Shown here piece after piece: positions 31,979 to 43,854 of a stretch of DNA of 64,000 nt. Position numbers and translations under genes: made by a program. A model generated the notes under the pieces. The model made no database searches, had not been told where the DNA came from, and saw only the letters and a list, made by a program, of their open reading frames with translations. The stretch spans positions 5,868,001 to 5,932,000 of the forward strand of contig NC_074716.1 of NCBI RefSeq assembly GCF_947242115.1, written 5' to 3'. How positions within the stretch are numbered: position 1 is the stretch's first letter; each line of letters starts with the position of its first letter. The DNA comes from Biomphalaria glabrata. Taxonomy: Eukaryota; Mollusca; Gastropoda; Planorbidae.

Positions 31979-32107
31979 GTAAGATTTAGCATTTGCAAAC
32001 CAGGTGCAACGCTATTCCGATATTCCTTAATAAGTTATTTTCTCAAATTACATTTTTAAATAGTGTATTGAAAAAAAATTATAATAATACAAGATATATA
32101 ATAATAG

Positions 32108-32215
32108 CTGTCTGGTAGTGTGGTATGCGGTCTGTACTGTTGTTCGATGGTCTCGGGTTCTAGCCAAGCCTTCTCGTCCATCGGGAGGTTTGGGCTAGGA
32201 TGTAATTATCTTTAA
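32108..32215 (+). mobile_element. tRNA-derived SINE, family 3
   Basis: GCTGTCTGGTAGTGTGGTAT, GATGGTCTCGGGTTCTAGCC (B box region) and CATCGGGAGGTTTGGGCT. The same insertion is present in the CTL5 intron at 56735, where a LINE has split it. Confidence 0.75.
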
Positions 32216-32408
32216 ATAAAAAATATAGTCAATAACATGCAAAACAAAACAATTGTGTTTCTTTTGTAAATATTGGTTTACTAAAAATAATTGTATAGTT
32301 TAGTTTCATATTATCTATATTGTTTTAAAGTAATACTTAATTTCTATGTTTTTTAGAGAACCATACAGTGACATTGTAGTTTACGGACGTCTCGAAGGAA
32401 CAAAGAAT

Positions 32409-32469
32409 ATGTCTTTCTCAGCTTTTGCATTGCTATTGCTTTGTGCAATAAATGTCAATTGGACCATAG
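32409..32469 (+). CDS. CTL4 signal-peptide exon
   Basis: ATG to donor (TATAG|GTAAAT), 61 nt, the same length and phase as the CTL1-3 signal exons. It encodes MSFSAFALLLLCAINVNWTI plus the first base of the next codon. No domain exon occurs between here and 45667 on this strand. The first one met, at 45667, is in matching phase, so they are joined as CTL4. The intron would be 13.2 kb, mostly transposon. Confidence 0.78.
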
Positions 32470-33275
32470 GTAAATATCTACCTACTTGTGTCTTTTATAT
32501 TTAGTGCCGGAAATACGACAGTTAAGGACTGGGATGTTTCACAGTGCCTCATACTTACACGGTTTTCCACGTTTTTTTTAAAATTATAATAATTATTGTT
32601 ACAAAATATGAATCGAATATTTAAAGTAGACGGCCCGTTTTCACAGTATTTTTAGTGATCACCGATAGGGAAAAAGCCGCTATTTGGTTTGTGCAAAATG
32701 TCATCAATTAGTCCTATTAGATGTTCTGATATCTAATATTCCCATATGAAAAATGTTATTGCAAACATTCGCCAAAATTGACATAGATTTAAAACTAATC
32801 CACTAGATTAGTAATGCCAAACTAAGGTCCGTGGGTCATTTCCGGCAAAAATTAAATACAAGAAAATATGTATAAGAAGGAAAATGAGATTGAATGTACA
32901 AATTCTCTAGTTCTTTCTTCTTTTTTGTTTCTTATTTACCAATGCTATTAAGAAGGTGACATTTAAAGCTTGAAGAGGTTAGGGGGCTCAACGTAAATAC
33001 TTCACAGAAACTAGTTATCTACTTATAACATACAGATAAAAGACCAATATATATATATATATATTATACCTAGACTGTGATCTGATCATTCTCATATAAG
33101 AATTTCTTTTCCGTTTGAAAACTAAAAATCTTTACTGTTCTAAAACAAAAAAGATAGATTTTCCTAGATATGGGGTATATACTCTTACAGCTTGAAAAAG
33201 AGTTACGTAGTATAAATGTATACATATATATCAATCTATATAATAATTGTAACATATTTCCTCTCGTGATAATAG
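32470..33275. other. CTL4 intron, unassigned part
   Basis: AT-rich. A hAT-like end fragment lies at about 32805-32860 and a TA run at 33048-33063. Homology with 57820-58060 downstream of the CTL5 signal exon is patchy. No gene. Confidence 0.4.
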
Positions 33276-33279
33276 TGTT

Positions 33280-34620
33280 TCTGAGACTTTTTCTACGAGT
33301 CAAAATAATTCTTCACCACCTTGAGATCTGGTGTCTTAGGTGTGAGTATTTCCTCGCTCAAAGGTAACAGATTTCTGGGTCAGCACCCCATGAATAACTG
33401 TGCTGGCGACAAATTAATATTAGTGGGGTAATTCTTTAGTCTAAAAGCGACAGAAATTTGTCTTCGCTATTCTACCAGTTTCTTCACTGTCGGAATGGCT
33501 ACTTCAGCCTCGTCATTTGAACTCTGAAAATTAGGATTCGACATTTCATGCTCTAGTCTATAATGATTTACAGAAATTCAGGAATTCTCTTGAAGCGAAC
33601 TGTGAACCTACCTGACCTTAATCTTATAAGTATTGCATGGCATACAAATATAGTCTTCATTGCTTCGATGATATCGGATGTAGGTTCTTGTGACAGCTCT
33701 TTGACATCAATGAACTTTGAGGAGTTGTCAACTAGAAACACATACTTTTCCACTCAAAGTTAAACAGATCACATCCAACCATGCTGTAGAAAAGGTCTGG
33801 TCTCTTGTTAGGTAATAGCGGTTCTAAAACCTTTTGATTCTGATGTTCAGCACACCTGCAACAATCCCTAATTGTCACTTCAATGTCTACATTTATTCCT
33901 GGCCAATACATGACTTCTCTGGCTCTCTGCTTACACTTGACTATTCTTAAGTGAGACTTATGTATCAGATTTAGCATGTATGAACGTATTTTTCAGACTA
34001 TTCTCAGATCTTTGTATATAATTCCATCAGAAGTTCATAACTGTTCTTTTGAATCCCAATATAGTCTGACTTCAATTGTAGTCTCGCTTCTTGTGTCTGG
34101 CCAATCAGTCATAATTACTTATGTATCAGATTTAAAATATTTGAACATAAGATTGGTGGCTTTACTATTCTTAGATCTTTTTATATAATTCCATCAGAAG
34201 TTGATAACTGGTTTCTTGAATCCCAATATGGCCTGAACAGTTAGAGTCTCGCTTCTTGCGTCTGGCCACAAGTCATAATTACTTCCCGAAGCATTGAAAG
34301 TTCCTTGCTTGTACAGTTTTTAATTTCACTGTGTTTCGAATCACTTACAGAGATCATATGCACTGAATCATCTGTAAATTCACATGTCTGTATATCAGTA
34401 TTTGGTAGATGTGCACGAGAAAGTGTATCATTTCCTTGCCTTTTCTGTAACAGACTTTCAAATCATACCACTGTAGTCTTCTAGCATCTTCTGTATTCTC
34501 ATAGACGTTTCTTGAAGAATTGCTCTAGAGATTTGTACGCGTTGTAAACTAATACTTCTTTACCAAATATGTAGCAATGAAATTTGCTTCTACTGTACAC
34601 AATTGAGAGCGTTGCCGTCT
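33280..34620 (-). mobile_element. Ty3/Gypsy fossil, pol fragment
   Basis: Minus-strand remains of integrase core, the integrase zinc-binding segment (HKSHLRIVKCKQRAREVMYW) and an RNase H end. No LTRs are seen. Broken in many places. It is old, because the same insertion is shared with 58010-59400 in the other segmental copy. It stops at a TA microsatellite. Confidence 0.78.
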
Positions 34621-34639
34621 CATACAAATGTATATATCT

Positions 34640-34662
34640 ATGTATCTCTCTAACTCTCTCTC

Positions 34663-34707
<45 letters not shown>

Positions 34708-34735
34708 CTATATATCTATGTCTCTATCTATCTAT
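34640..34735. repeat. (TA)n and CTAT microsatellites
   Basis: TA run at 34664-34702, then TATC-type repeats to 34738. Confidence 0.9.
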
Positions 34736-34737
34736 CT

Positions 34738-35482
34738 ATGTAAAGAAAACTAAAGAAATGATTATTGACTTTAGCAAACATAAATACCATATTGAAGAAA
34801 TTCATATATTCAGATAAATAATCAAACCATAGAACAAGTACAAGAATATAAATATTTAGGAACAACCATCAACAGCAAACTGAATCAATATACACATAGA
34901 CAAATCTTCTCAAAAATCTAAGAAAAATTAACATCGACAAAAAAATATTACATTTTTTTTAAACAACAACTAACTGCAGTCTAATTAACTTTGCCATCAC
35001 CTGGTGGTATGGTAATACTTCACTGGCACAAAGACTAAGACTAATTAGAATAATTCAAAAAGCATCGCACATCATTCAAATACAGCTCATATCTCTTGAA
35101 GAGTTCTTTCATGAAAGATGCCTTTTCAAAACACTCTCGATTGTTTAGGACAACCTGCACCCCTTAAACCACTGTTACATAAGATCTGTACGAAGTGGTC
35201 ATCTCCTTTCCATTAGGACTAAAACAGAAAGATTTAAAAACTCCTTCATCCCACTTTTGGTCAGAGTGTTACAAGATCATCTGTCGTCATCAAGAAGTAC
35301 ATAGAAGTCTAATTCATAAAGCGCTTATTGTGAGTGTGTATGTGTTTCGTGTGTGAATGTTGTTTGAATCTTTCATCTATAATGTTATTGTACAGTAGTT
35401 ACGCTGATGTCCTGATGTTGTCAATTATAGTCAAACTGAATTTCCAATTGATTGAATCAATAAAATTATCTTATCTTTCTTT
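34738..35482 (+). mobile_element. LINE 3' end (L2/Rex1-like)
   Basis: Plus strand: KKTKEMIIDFSKHKYHIEE and QVQEYKYLGTTINSKLN are the end of a reverse transcriptase core, followed by decayed C-terminal codons. The tail TCAATAAAATTATCTTATC ends near 35481. 5'-truncated. Confidence 0.78.
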
Positions 35483-35484
35483 AC

Positions 35485-35655
35485 AGTATATAAAATATAA
35501 AGTCTAGTTGACCCACATATGTTCAGTAGTTTAAAATTTCATTATTAACTATCTGATTGAAAGTCATCGCTTTGTGAATTAAGTATGTCTGCTAATAAAT
35601 ATTTCAGTCTTCCTGTCGGACATTAACTGGACTAGAGTGTGTAATTGCTTGCCTG
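35485..35655. repeat. Boundary segment X (copy 2)
   Basis: Matches 26766-26955 and 59893-60085 (ACATATGTTCAGTAGTTTA, CATTAACTGGACTAGAGTGT). Confidence 0.75.
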
Positions 35656-35809
35656 AGATCCAACCCCTTGACCATGAGTATGAGCATAGAGCCGGCACTT
35701 GGCATAGGCAAACTATGCCGCCGTCTAGGGCCTTCGATGGGTGTTTGGGGCCCTCACATAAGATTAAGAAAAATATTTACAGAAAATGTTGTGAAAATTT
35801 AATCAAATC

Positions 35810-35935
35810 TTTAACATAGAACTCTTCTACTAGCCTAGCTTTAGGTCTCCACTATGATTCAAGACTATGATTCAAGACTATGATTCAAGACTATGATTCA
35901 AGACTATAATTCAAGACGCCATATGGGATGCTACG
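35810..35935. repeat. Unexpanded counterpart of the 31-bp array, plus a 13-bp repeat
   Basis: One copy of AACTCTTCTACTAGCCTAG at about 35820, followed by about five copies of GACTATGATTCAA. In the other segmental copy the first motif is expanded to 31 copies (60229-61189) and the second occurs once. Confidence 0.8.
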
Positions 35936-36088
35936 GAATCTGAGTTATATGAATTTATTTGATTTGTTGCTTTAAATATAGAAGCGGGAAGCTTTTATTT
36001 CATGGAATAATTTTATTTTTCTGTCCATTTATTATTCTATTTCATTTGGAAGCACGGAATTCATTTTGCCCAATGCCTCCGATTGTCT
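35936..36088. other. Short spacer before the LTR element
   Basis: No feature recognised. The last five bases before the element are ACCGA, its target duplication. Confidence 0.5.
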
Positions 36089-36093
36089 ACCGA

Positions 36094-38285
36094 AATGTGA
36101 CAGGTGGGGAAATGTGATGTGTGTTTGGCACGTTTTATGTCTAGGGGATGATTATTTTTGAAAGCAATCACACACCCACTTATCAGCATATGAATCGGGA
36201 GCAGACACGCAACGAGACAAAGCAATGAAAGATAGATACAAAAGTTAAAATAAAGGATATTTATTTACATAAATATACATATAATAATAAAAAGGGGGAG
36301 GGTTTGCATCTATCTCTAGTATATTCTATGTTTAATCATCACTCTTGCACATAATAAGAGAGTATGTCACTTTGTCCTCTGACTTAGCTGGTTGTCCTGT
36401 TGATGTCGCAGCTGGCTGGGTCCTGGCTTGAGGTTCTGCAGCTGGAGGTGGCGCTCTAGCGGATAGAGGGACGCCGGCGATATAGTTCTTGTGGAGTCTC
36501 AGTCCCAAGTTCTAGTATCTGTAGTGGGCACAGTATGGCGGGTGGCCGGATACCGTGGGCACAAGGTTACTGCGGGCAGAGCTGATCTGCCGTGGGCAGT
36601 ATAAGTAACAGGATATGTCCAGTGAGTTGCAGAGGGTTGGCGTAGCTATGACGTCTCGCACAGATCTGACTCTATAGGGACGTCGCGCCTAATAGCTTGA
36701 CAGGTGGGCTGTCGAATAGGCGGGCAATGCCGATAGCGCCAAGTAGTAGAGTTGAGTAGATCTCAGTAGGCAAATGCAGCGCTGAATAGCACTAAGCACA
36801 ACTGCAGGTAAATGGATCGTTGATCCAGTAACTAGGCAATAGGTGATTCTTGATAGCAACTAGGTAAGTGCAGCGCTGATTAGCACTAAACACATAGATA
36901 GGCCAGTAGGCAAATAGGCAGGTAAGTGATCCGATAAATAGATAGGCAGACACCTGAGGGAGGCTGCGGATAAATAAAGACAAGTTAGGACATGTCTCTT
37001 ATGCATCTTATCGATGCCCTCGACTGAGGTGCATTCGTCAGATTGGTAAAATTGCTTTAGAGCATAATTGGGAGAAGATGACAAATGGGGTTTGGAATAA
37101 TAGATGGCTGATAGTAGCAATATAAAAATGTACATAAAAGGGAAAGTAATAATATAAAAATGTACATAGCAGGGGAAATAATAATCTCAAATAAACACCA
37201 CAGGTGGATAGAGAAAGAAAAGGGGGGGGGGTGAGTTGGGCGGTGGTCAGTGACCGAGACGCTTTGTTTGCATATGACCGTGGGTCGAGAACAATGGAGC
37301 GTGCTTGAATGTAGAGTGTGTCCGTTCAAGCGGGGTAACTCTTATAAGAGTAAAATGAGTAAAGGGGAGATAATCCATTACAGGGAAGATAATTCATATC
37401 TCTTTTCTAGACGCAGTATCAGTGCGCTAGTAAGATTATCAAGGCTGTCAACCGAGATAAAAGAAATAAAATAAGATGTACAAATATATACATGGTTGCA
37501 TCAACGATCAATTGAGCAACGTAGCATTAATAGATTAATGCAATACATAAATAAATACATAGCACAAGTTTATGTTTTCTACTTACGCCAGTGAGAAATA
37601 CACAATGCACTAATTAAATATAAATGAACTAAGCAAAATACACATGATAAAATCCAATGGAAATAGCACAAAAGTAATTGAGATGGAACTTGTGATTAAG
37701 TTCGGCTTACCACCAGGTATTCCTCTAGGAGAAAGAATAAGTGATATAGTCCAGACTCGATAGCTCAGCTCGAATGAGAAAGAGAGGGTGATTTGAGTTG
37801 GTTTACTATATATATATGCCTGAAAAGTGTGGGCGGACACCGGAAACGTCCTAGGCTAAGAATTTAGCTTACACGTGGGTGAAGTCCGACAAGCGACGCA
37901 CCTTGGTGTATCACGCGGTATGTTGACCCGTGTAATCTCTTAGATCAAAGAGAGACGTGGGAGAAAGGGGGGGGGAGGAGGATTAGCCTGCATTCAAACC
38001 AAGGCGGTGTCAACCGCGACCGTCCTTCAGACATCCGGCGGGCAAGACAAAAGAGATTGGGTGTTTACCTTTCCCCGATCAAGGGCAGATAAATGAAAGG
38101 ACGCGCCTTCGCTATCTCCAATGTGGTCAACTAAGTCTAGCCTGGAGCGGAAAAGGTGTGGCGGGTGAATGATTTAGGGGTTGGATGGGGAAATAATTAA
38201 AATAAAATAAATAAATAATGAAAAATAATAATTAATGCTGTGATAATTTAGAGTGACTCTGACAGCGAGTTTTTGACTTGTCACA
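36094..38285 (-). repeat. 3' LTR (2,192 bp)
   Basis: On the minus strand it begins TGTGACAAG and ends GTCACATT. The outer edge keeps the TT that also lies between CA and the primer site internally, so the target duplication follows directly after TT. Unusually long. Small open frames in it are identical in the other LTR and are not considered genes. Confidence 0.88.
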
Positions 38286-38452
38286 TACGCCGCCGCCAAG
38301 ATGGATCTATCGCAGAAAGATCCATAAAGTGCGAGCAGACTGATGTCACTCTAACTTTAAGATCAGTTGTTATCACAGCATTAGAAAAAAAAATTGGAAA
38401 AATAAAGGGGTGGCCATGCCAGGAGGAGAGTCTGTCCAAGTCTGTCCGTGGT

Positions 38453-40993
38453 CTACTTTCCGTCCCTGATTATGTAGTCACCTGGGTGAAACATGTGGGG
38501 CTGCTCGGGAGAGTAGATTGGGCGATTGGATGAGTTATATTTCCTTCCTGGGGCGGATTGGGGAGGGTGATTGGGGCTTAGGCGGGGTGCCCAAGGCACG
38601 TGTGCCCGTTGGGGCTTACCTCCGAAGCCGCTGTGAGGCGCTTTTTCATGAGAGTAAGTAGTCAGCTTACCTCGGTATCGTCTGACACGATCAATGTCAG
38701 GGGAGAGTGGCCTGATAAGGAATGTGGAGTTCTGCCTGAGAACGTCCCCATGAGTGCGATAATTTGGCTTACATCGTGGCTTCCTGACATGGTCAATGCC
38801 AGGGGAAGGTCGATATTGAATGGTGGCTGAGGAGCCATGGTGAGAAGTGTTTTCACGAGCGCGAGGGTTCGGCTTATCTCGTGACTTCCTGACACTATCA
38901 ATGCCAGAGGGAGGTTGATTTGGAATGGTGGCTGAGGAGCCATAGGGAGAAGTGTTTTCACGGGCGCGAGGGTTCGTCTTACCTCGGGGCATTCTGACAC
39001 TGTCAATGTCAGAGGAATGTTGCTTAATTTTGGCTGAGTAGCCTGGGTCAAGTAGACCCTCACGAGCGCGGGTATACGACTTAACTCGTGACTTCCTAGC
39101 AGAGTCAATGCCAGGGCAAAGCGGTTTGAGCTTCGCTGATGAGTCGGGACTAGGCGTGTTAGCGAGGCGACCAGGGCTTCCAACCAGCTGGTTGCTGCCA
39201 CGTTTCTGCTTCGTCGATCTACCGACGGGCAGAGAGAAGTATGGCTTATGGACTACTCCAAGAGGGACATATTTGGAGCCTAGAATGAAATCATACACTG
39301 GCGTGTCCATGACGGCGGCGTCAATGGTGCCATGTACGTATCTGCACTCCACGTGTACCCTCGCGACAGGTAGAACCTGCGGAGGAGTGCCACGGTCTAT
39401 GGACTGGATTGTCACTGTTCCACCAGTGAGATCCGATGGGTCAATCAGCGTTCTATTTATAACCGCGCCGAACGAACAGCCTGAGTCGTAAAGGCCCAAG
39501 ACTTCAACACCGTTGGCCAGAATGTTCTCTACTCCCGGAGGAGAAGAGGTGGGGTGAGGTGGCACGGGTGGGAGTTCTGGTTGGCCGAGTTCAGTGGCAG
39601 TGGGTTGAGGAGCCACGGCCATCGTGGAGACGAAGTATGTGTCCTCCTCCGGTTGGTCAGAAAGATCGATCGCGGAGGGTTGAGAGACTGGCGTCACCGT
39701 AGATAGGGTCCGTGGGGCCTGCTGCTGCCGTTGTGGAGTGGGTCTACTGTCACGCGCGCTATGACGTGAGTCACGCTGAGAGTAGTTGGTCTGGTTATAG
39801 CGAGATTGGTGGTTGGAGCGGTTATTGTGGCTATGAGGGGCTGATTGCCGACCTGGTGCCTGGTTTTGCTGGGGAGTTTTAGGAGCAAGGTTGGACTGGG
39901 CAGGAGAAGTTGGTTGGTCTGTTTGCTGGTCTGTCGCGGTTGCTTTACCTTTTAAGTCCTTACGGGCGTTCAAGTACCGGTCAGCGGCGGAAGCTATGTC
40001 AGCGGGCGCGGTCGCTTGTTGCTCCCTGACATAAACTCTGACCTCTGAGGACATGCATTCCAACAGCTGCTCAGAGAGTATGAGGCATGCTAGGCCATCA
40101 AAAGTCTCTGGCAATTGGCTGAGGGCGTGCCACCTGACAAGGTACTTGTCCAGCCTCTCGCAGAGGTTGCCGTAGGTCTCTCTGCGTTCGAGGCGGGAAC
40201 TTCTGAACTTTTTGTGGTATGCCTCGGCGGTCAGCTCAAACTGGACGAGCAGCGCCTGCTTGAGGGCTGCGTAGTCTTCTCGCTGGCCGGAGGGAAGTTT
40301 GGAGTAAACTTCGTAGGCTTTGCCTCGGAGGCATTGGGATAGCCGGAAGCACCATTTCTCCTCTGGCAGACCGTAAAAACGTGCTACTTCCTCAAAACGG
40401 ACAAGATAAACTTCGATGTTCTCTGTCTTGTCGTCGAAGTGCTCCATTGGCATGTGGGGTAGACCGTTCAAGGAACTTTGAAAGGATGCTGGGCTAGCCG
40501 GGCGAGACTCAGAAGAAGCCTGGCGGGCGGCCTCGTTCTCTTTGTCCGCGGCTATCTTTTCTCTCGCTGTAATTTCTTTCTCCTTCTCCCTTAGAGTTAT
40601 TTCCTTTTCCCGCTCGGTGACTTCTTTTTCTTTAGCTATAGCTATTTCGGCCTCCTTTCTTTCCCTTTCTTTAGCAATTTCATTATCCTTTTCCTTCATT
40701 GCTAGCTCATGCTCCCTTGCGCTTGCTAATCTTCTTTCTTCCTTTTCGTCTTCCTTTCTTTTTTCTTCTTCTCTTTCAAACGCCTCAAATCGTGCTCTCA
40801 CAAATTCTTTCCGTTCTGCCTCATCGTCAAATAAGGTGGCCGCAAAATCCTTCAATTCAGCCATTTTCTGCTTCATGTCCGAGTCCGCTTTCGAGCGTGT
40901 GCCGCTGGCCATAATGATGAGGGGTGGGTAATGAGGGGGATAAAGCAGAAGTAGAGTAAGAGGTGGAGACGAGGACGAAGCTGCTGAAAGCAA
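38453..40993 (-). CDS. Gag-protease-like ORF of the LTR element
   Basis: 846 codons, or 819 from the more likely start at 40912 (MASGTRSK). In order: an acidic/basic coiled coil rich in EKE (about residues 60-165); a retrotransposon Gag core with FEEVARFYGLPEEKWCFRLS and LRGKAYEVYSKL (about 185-345); a Q/N/R/S-rich nucleic-acid-binding stretch with no CCHC zinc knuckle; and an aspartic-protease-like segment containing LYDSGCS and FILGSKYVPLG. The C-terminal ~200 residues consist of five or six imperfect ~36-residue repeats built on GIDSVRKSRGKPNPRAREN-like words. It ends HMFHPGDYIIRDGK. The frame is open throughout. Whether it is made as protein is unknown. Confidence 0.85.
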   Translation of the reverse strand: MLSAASSSSPPLTLLLLYPPHYPPLIIMASGTRSKADSDMKQKMAELKDFAATLFDDEAERKEFVRARFEAFEREEEKRKEDEKEERRLASAREHELAMKEKDNEIAKERERKEAEIAIAKEKEVTEREKEITLREKEKEITAREKIAADKENEAARQASSESRPASPASFQSSLNGLPHMPMEHFDDKTENIEVYLVRFEEVARFYGLPEEKWCFRLSQCLRGKAYEVYSKLPSGQREDYAALKQALLVQFELTAEAYHKKFRSSRLERRETYGNLCERLDKYLVRWHALSQLPETFDGLACLILSEQLLECMSSEVRVYVREQQATAPADIASAADRYLNARKDLKGKATATDQQTDQPTSPAQSNLAPKTPQQNQAPGRQSAPHSHNNRSNHQSRYNQTNYSQRDSRHSARDSRPTPQRQQQAPRTLSTVTPVSQPSAIDLSDQPEEDTYFVSTMAVAPQPTATELGQPELPPVPPHPTSSPPGVENILANGVEVLGLYDSGCSFGAVINRTLIDPSDLTGGTVTIQSIDRGTPPQVLPVARVHVECRYVHGTIDAAVMDTPVYDFILGSKYVPLGVVHKPYFSLPVGRSTKQKRGSNQLVGSPGRLANTPSPDSSAKLKPLCPGIDSARKSRVKSYTRAREGLLDPGYSAKIKQHSSDIDSVRMPRGKTNPRARENTSPYGSSATIPNQPPSGIDSVRKSRDKPNPRARENTSHHGSSATIQYRPSPGIDHVRKPRCKPNYRTHGDVLRQNSTFLIRPLSPDIDRVRRYRGKLTTYSHEKAPHSGFGGKPQRAHVPWAPRLSPNHPPQSAPGRKYNSSNRPIYSPEQPHMFHPGDYIIRDGK

Positions 40994-41249
40994 TTACTTG
41001 GAAGTTATAGGGAAGAGTGCAAAAGGAATGTGGTGTCTGCCTATGTTAATCACAAAGTTCCTGCAAGAAAATATTACGCATGAAATGCAATAATAATAAT
41101 AAATAAATTATGACAGAAGTGACACTCTTGATAATGCGAAGTGATGATACTTATAAATATTTTAAGAAAAATATTGATAGGAATTTAGTTATTGCTGCCT
41201 GTTCGTGCCTGCTGTACTAATGGGTTAAATCCACGGACGGGCTCGCCAA

Positions 41250-43441
41250 AATGTGACAGGTGGGGAAATGTGATGTGTGTTTGGCACGTTTTATGTCTAG
41301 GGGATGATTATTTTTGAAAGCAATCACACACCCACTTATCAGCATATGAATCGGGAGCAGACACGCAACGAGACAAAGCAATGAAAGATAGATACAAAAG
41401 TTAAAATAAAGGATATTTATTTACATAAATATACATATAATAATAAAAAGGGGGAGGGTTTGCATCTATCTCTAGTATATTCTATGTTTAATCATCACTC
41501 TTGCACATAATAAGAGAGTATGTCACTTTGTCCTCTGACTTAGCTGGTTGTCCTGTTGATGTCGCAGCTGGCTGGGTCCTGGCTTGAGGTTCTGCAGCTG
41601 GAGGTGGCGCTCTAGCGGATAGAGGGACGCCGGCGATATAGTTCTTGTGGAGTCTCAGTCCCAAGTTCTAGTATCTGTAGTGGGCACAGTATGGCGGGTG
41701 GCCGGATACCGTGGGCACAAGGTTACTGCGGGCAGAGCTGATCTGCCGTGGGCAGTATAAGTAACAGGATATGTCCAGTGAGTTGCAGAGGGTTGGCGTA
41801 GCTATGACGTCTCGCACAGATCTGACTCTATAGGGACGTCGCGCCTAATAGCTTGACAGGTGGGCTGTCGAATAGGCGGGCAATGCCGATAGCGCCAAGT
41901 AGTAGAGTTGAGTAGATCTCAGTAGGCAAATGCAGCGCTGAATAGCACTAAGCACAACTGCAGGTAAATGGATCGTTGATCCAGTAACTAGGCAATAGGT
42001 GATTCTTGATAGCAACTAGGTAAGTGCAGCGCTGATTAGCACTAAACACATAGATAGGCCAGTAGGCAAATAGGCAGGTAAGTGATCCGATAAATAGATA
42101 GGCAGACACCTGAGGGAGGCTGCGGATAAATAAAGACAAGTTAGGACATGTCTCTTATGCATCTTATCGATGCCCTCGACTGAGGTGCATTCGTCAGATT
42201 GGTAAAATTGCTTTAGAGCATAATTGGGAGAAGATGACAAATGGGGTTTGGAATAATAGATGGCTGATAGTAGCAATATAAAAATGTACATAAAAGGGAA
42301 AGTAATAATATAAAAATGTACATAGCAGGGGAAATAATAATCTCAAATAAACACCACAGGTGGATAGAGAAAGAAAAGGGGGGGGGGTGAGTTGGGCGGT
42401 GGTCAGTGACCGAGACGCTTTGTTTGCATATGACCGTGGGTCGAGAACAATGGAGCGTGCTTGAATGTAGAGTGTGTCCGTTCAAGCGGGGTAACTCTTA
42501 TAAGAGTAAAATGAGTAAAGGGGAGATAATCCATTACAGGGAAGATAATTCATATCTCTTTTCTAGACGCAGTATCAGTGCGCTAGTAAGATTATCAAGG
42601 CTGTCAACCGAGATAAAAGAAATAAAATAAGATGTACAAATATATACATGGTTGCATCAACGATCAATTGAGCAACGTAGCATTAATAGATTAATGCAAT
42701 ACATAAATAAATACATAGCACAAGTTTATGTTTTCTACTTACGCCAGTGAGAAATACACAATGCACTAATTAAATATAAATGAACTAAGCAAAATACACA
42801 TGATAAAATCCAATGGAAATAGCACAAAAGTAATTGAGATGGAACTTGTGATTAAGTTCGGCTTACCACCAGGTATTCCTCTAGGAGAAAGAATAAGTGA
42901 TATAGTCCAGACTCGATAGCTCAGCTCGAATGAGAAAGAGAGGGTGATTTGAGTTGGTTTACTATATATATATGCCTGAAAAGTGTGGGCGGACACCGGA
43001 AACGTCCTAGGCTAAGAATTTAGCTTACACGTGGGTGAAGTCCGACAAGCGACGCACCTTGGTGTATCACGCGGTATGTTGACCCGTGTAATCTCTTAGA
43101 TCAAAGAGAGACGTGGGAGAAAGGGGGGGGGAGGAGGATTAGCCTGCATTCAAACCAAGGCGGTGTCAACCGCGACCGTCCTTCAGACATCCGGCGGGCA
43201 AGACAAAAGAGATTGGGTGTTTACCTTTCCCCGATCAAGGGCAGATAAATGAAAGGACGCGCCTTCGCTATCTCCAATGTGGTCAACTAAGTCTAGCCTG
43301 GAGCGGAAAAGGTGTGGCGGGTGAATGATTTAGGGGTTGGATGGGGAAATAATTAAAATAAAATAAATAAATAATGAAAAATAATAATTAATGCTGTGAT
43401 AATTTAGAGTGACTCTGACAGCGAGTTTTTGACTTGTCACA
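41250..43441 (-). repeat. 5' LTR (2,192 bp)
   Basis: Same sequence as 36094-38285. It contains a TATATATATAG box on the minus strand near 42963-42973 (complement of CTATATATATATGCC), a candidate promoter element. Small differences could not be excluded by eye. Confidence 0.88.
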
Positions 43442-43562
43442 ACCGACACTGATGCGAAACCACACTGCGTCACCCATATAGTGGTGGATTGGTGGAACGC
43501 TCATGTTTTTATGGCGGACGGTTAATGATGCAATAGGACCAGCGCAATTACTTTATCACTGG

Positions 43563-43810
43563 GAAGCGTGGTCGAGAGGCTAAGTGCGCTTGAACTTGGC
43601 TTGGCTTGGCTACCTAGAAGGGGGCTCGAGGTTCGACACCCGACTCGGGCAGAGTTGTGTTTACTGAGCGCCTAAAGGCAGCACGGAAAACCAACTCCTA
43701 GATACCCCCTCCCCCCACTGGTCCACAAATGAGATTGGACCAAAAGCGCTCTGAGCATACTATAGGCATGAAAGTAGCGCTATATAAAAGCTATAAATAA
43801 TAATAATAAT
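43563..43810 (+). mobile_element. tRNA-derived SINE, family 2
   Basis: GCGTGGTCGAGAGGCTAAGT (A box), GAGGTTCGACACCCGACTC (B box), 3' part AGTAGCGCTATATAAAAGC and an (AAT)n tail. Full-length member of the family in the CTL2 and CTL3 introns. A GGCTT triplication is in the head. Confidence 0.88.
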
Positions 43811-43819
43811 ATACTGTAT

Positions 43820-43823
43820 ACTA

Positions 43824-43854
<31 letters not shown>

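Larger units (their letters stand above)
36094..43441 (-). mobile_element. Young gag-only LTR retrotransposon
   Basis: 7,348 bp, flanked by ACCGA on both sides (36089-36093 and 43442-43446). The two LTRs have the same length (2,192 bp) and read as identical wherever compared, so insertion is very recent. Transcribed on the minus strand: the 5' LTR is the right-hand one. A primer-binding-type sequence TGGCGAGCCCGTCCGTGG directly follows it (complement of 41232-41249). The 2,964-bp interior holds one long open frame (gag plus protease-like) and no reverse transcriptase, RNase H or integrase. It looks whole but non-autonomous. The 5-bp target duplication fits Ty3/Gypsy-type integration. It sits in the CTL4 intron, antisense to the gene. 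Confidence 0.9.

Noticed and set aside
36792-37840. Small minus-strand frames inside the LTR as host genes
   Set aside because: Identical frames occur at 41948-42996 in the other LTR; they are LTR sequence without recognisable domains.
40542-40931. 129-codon plus-strand frame rich in serine and phenylalanine
   Set aside because: Antisense shadow of the EKE-rich coiled coil of the gag frame.
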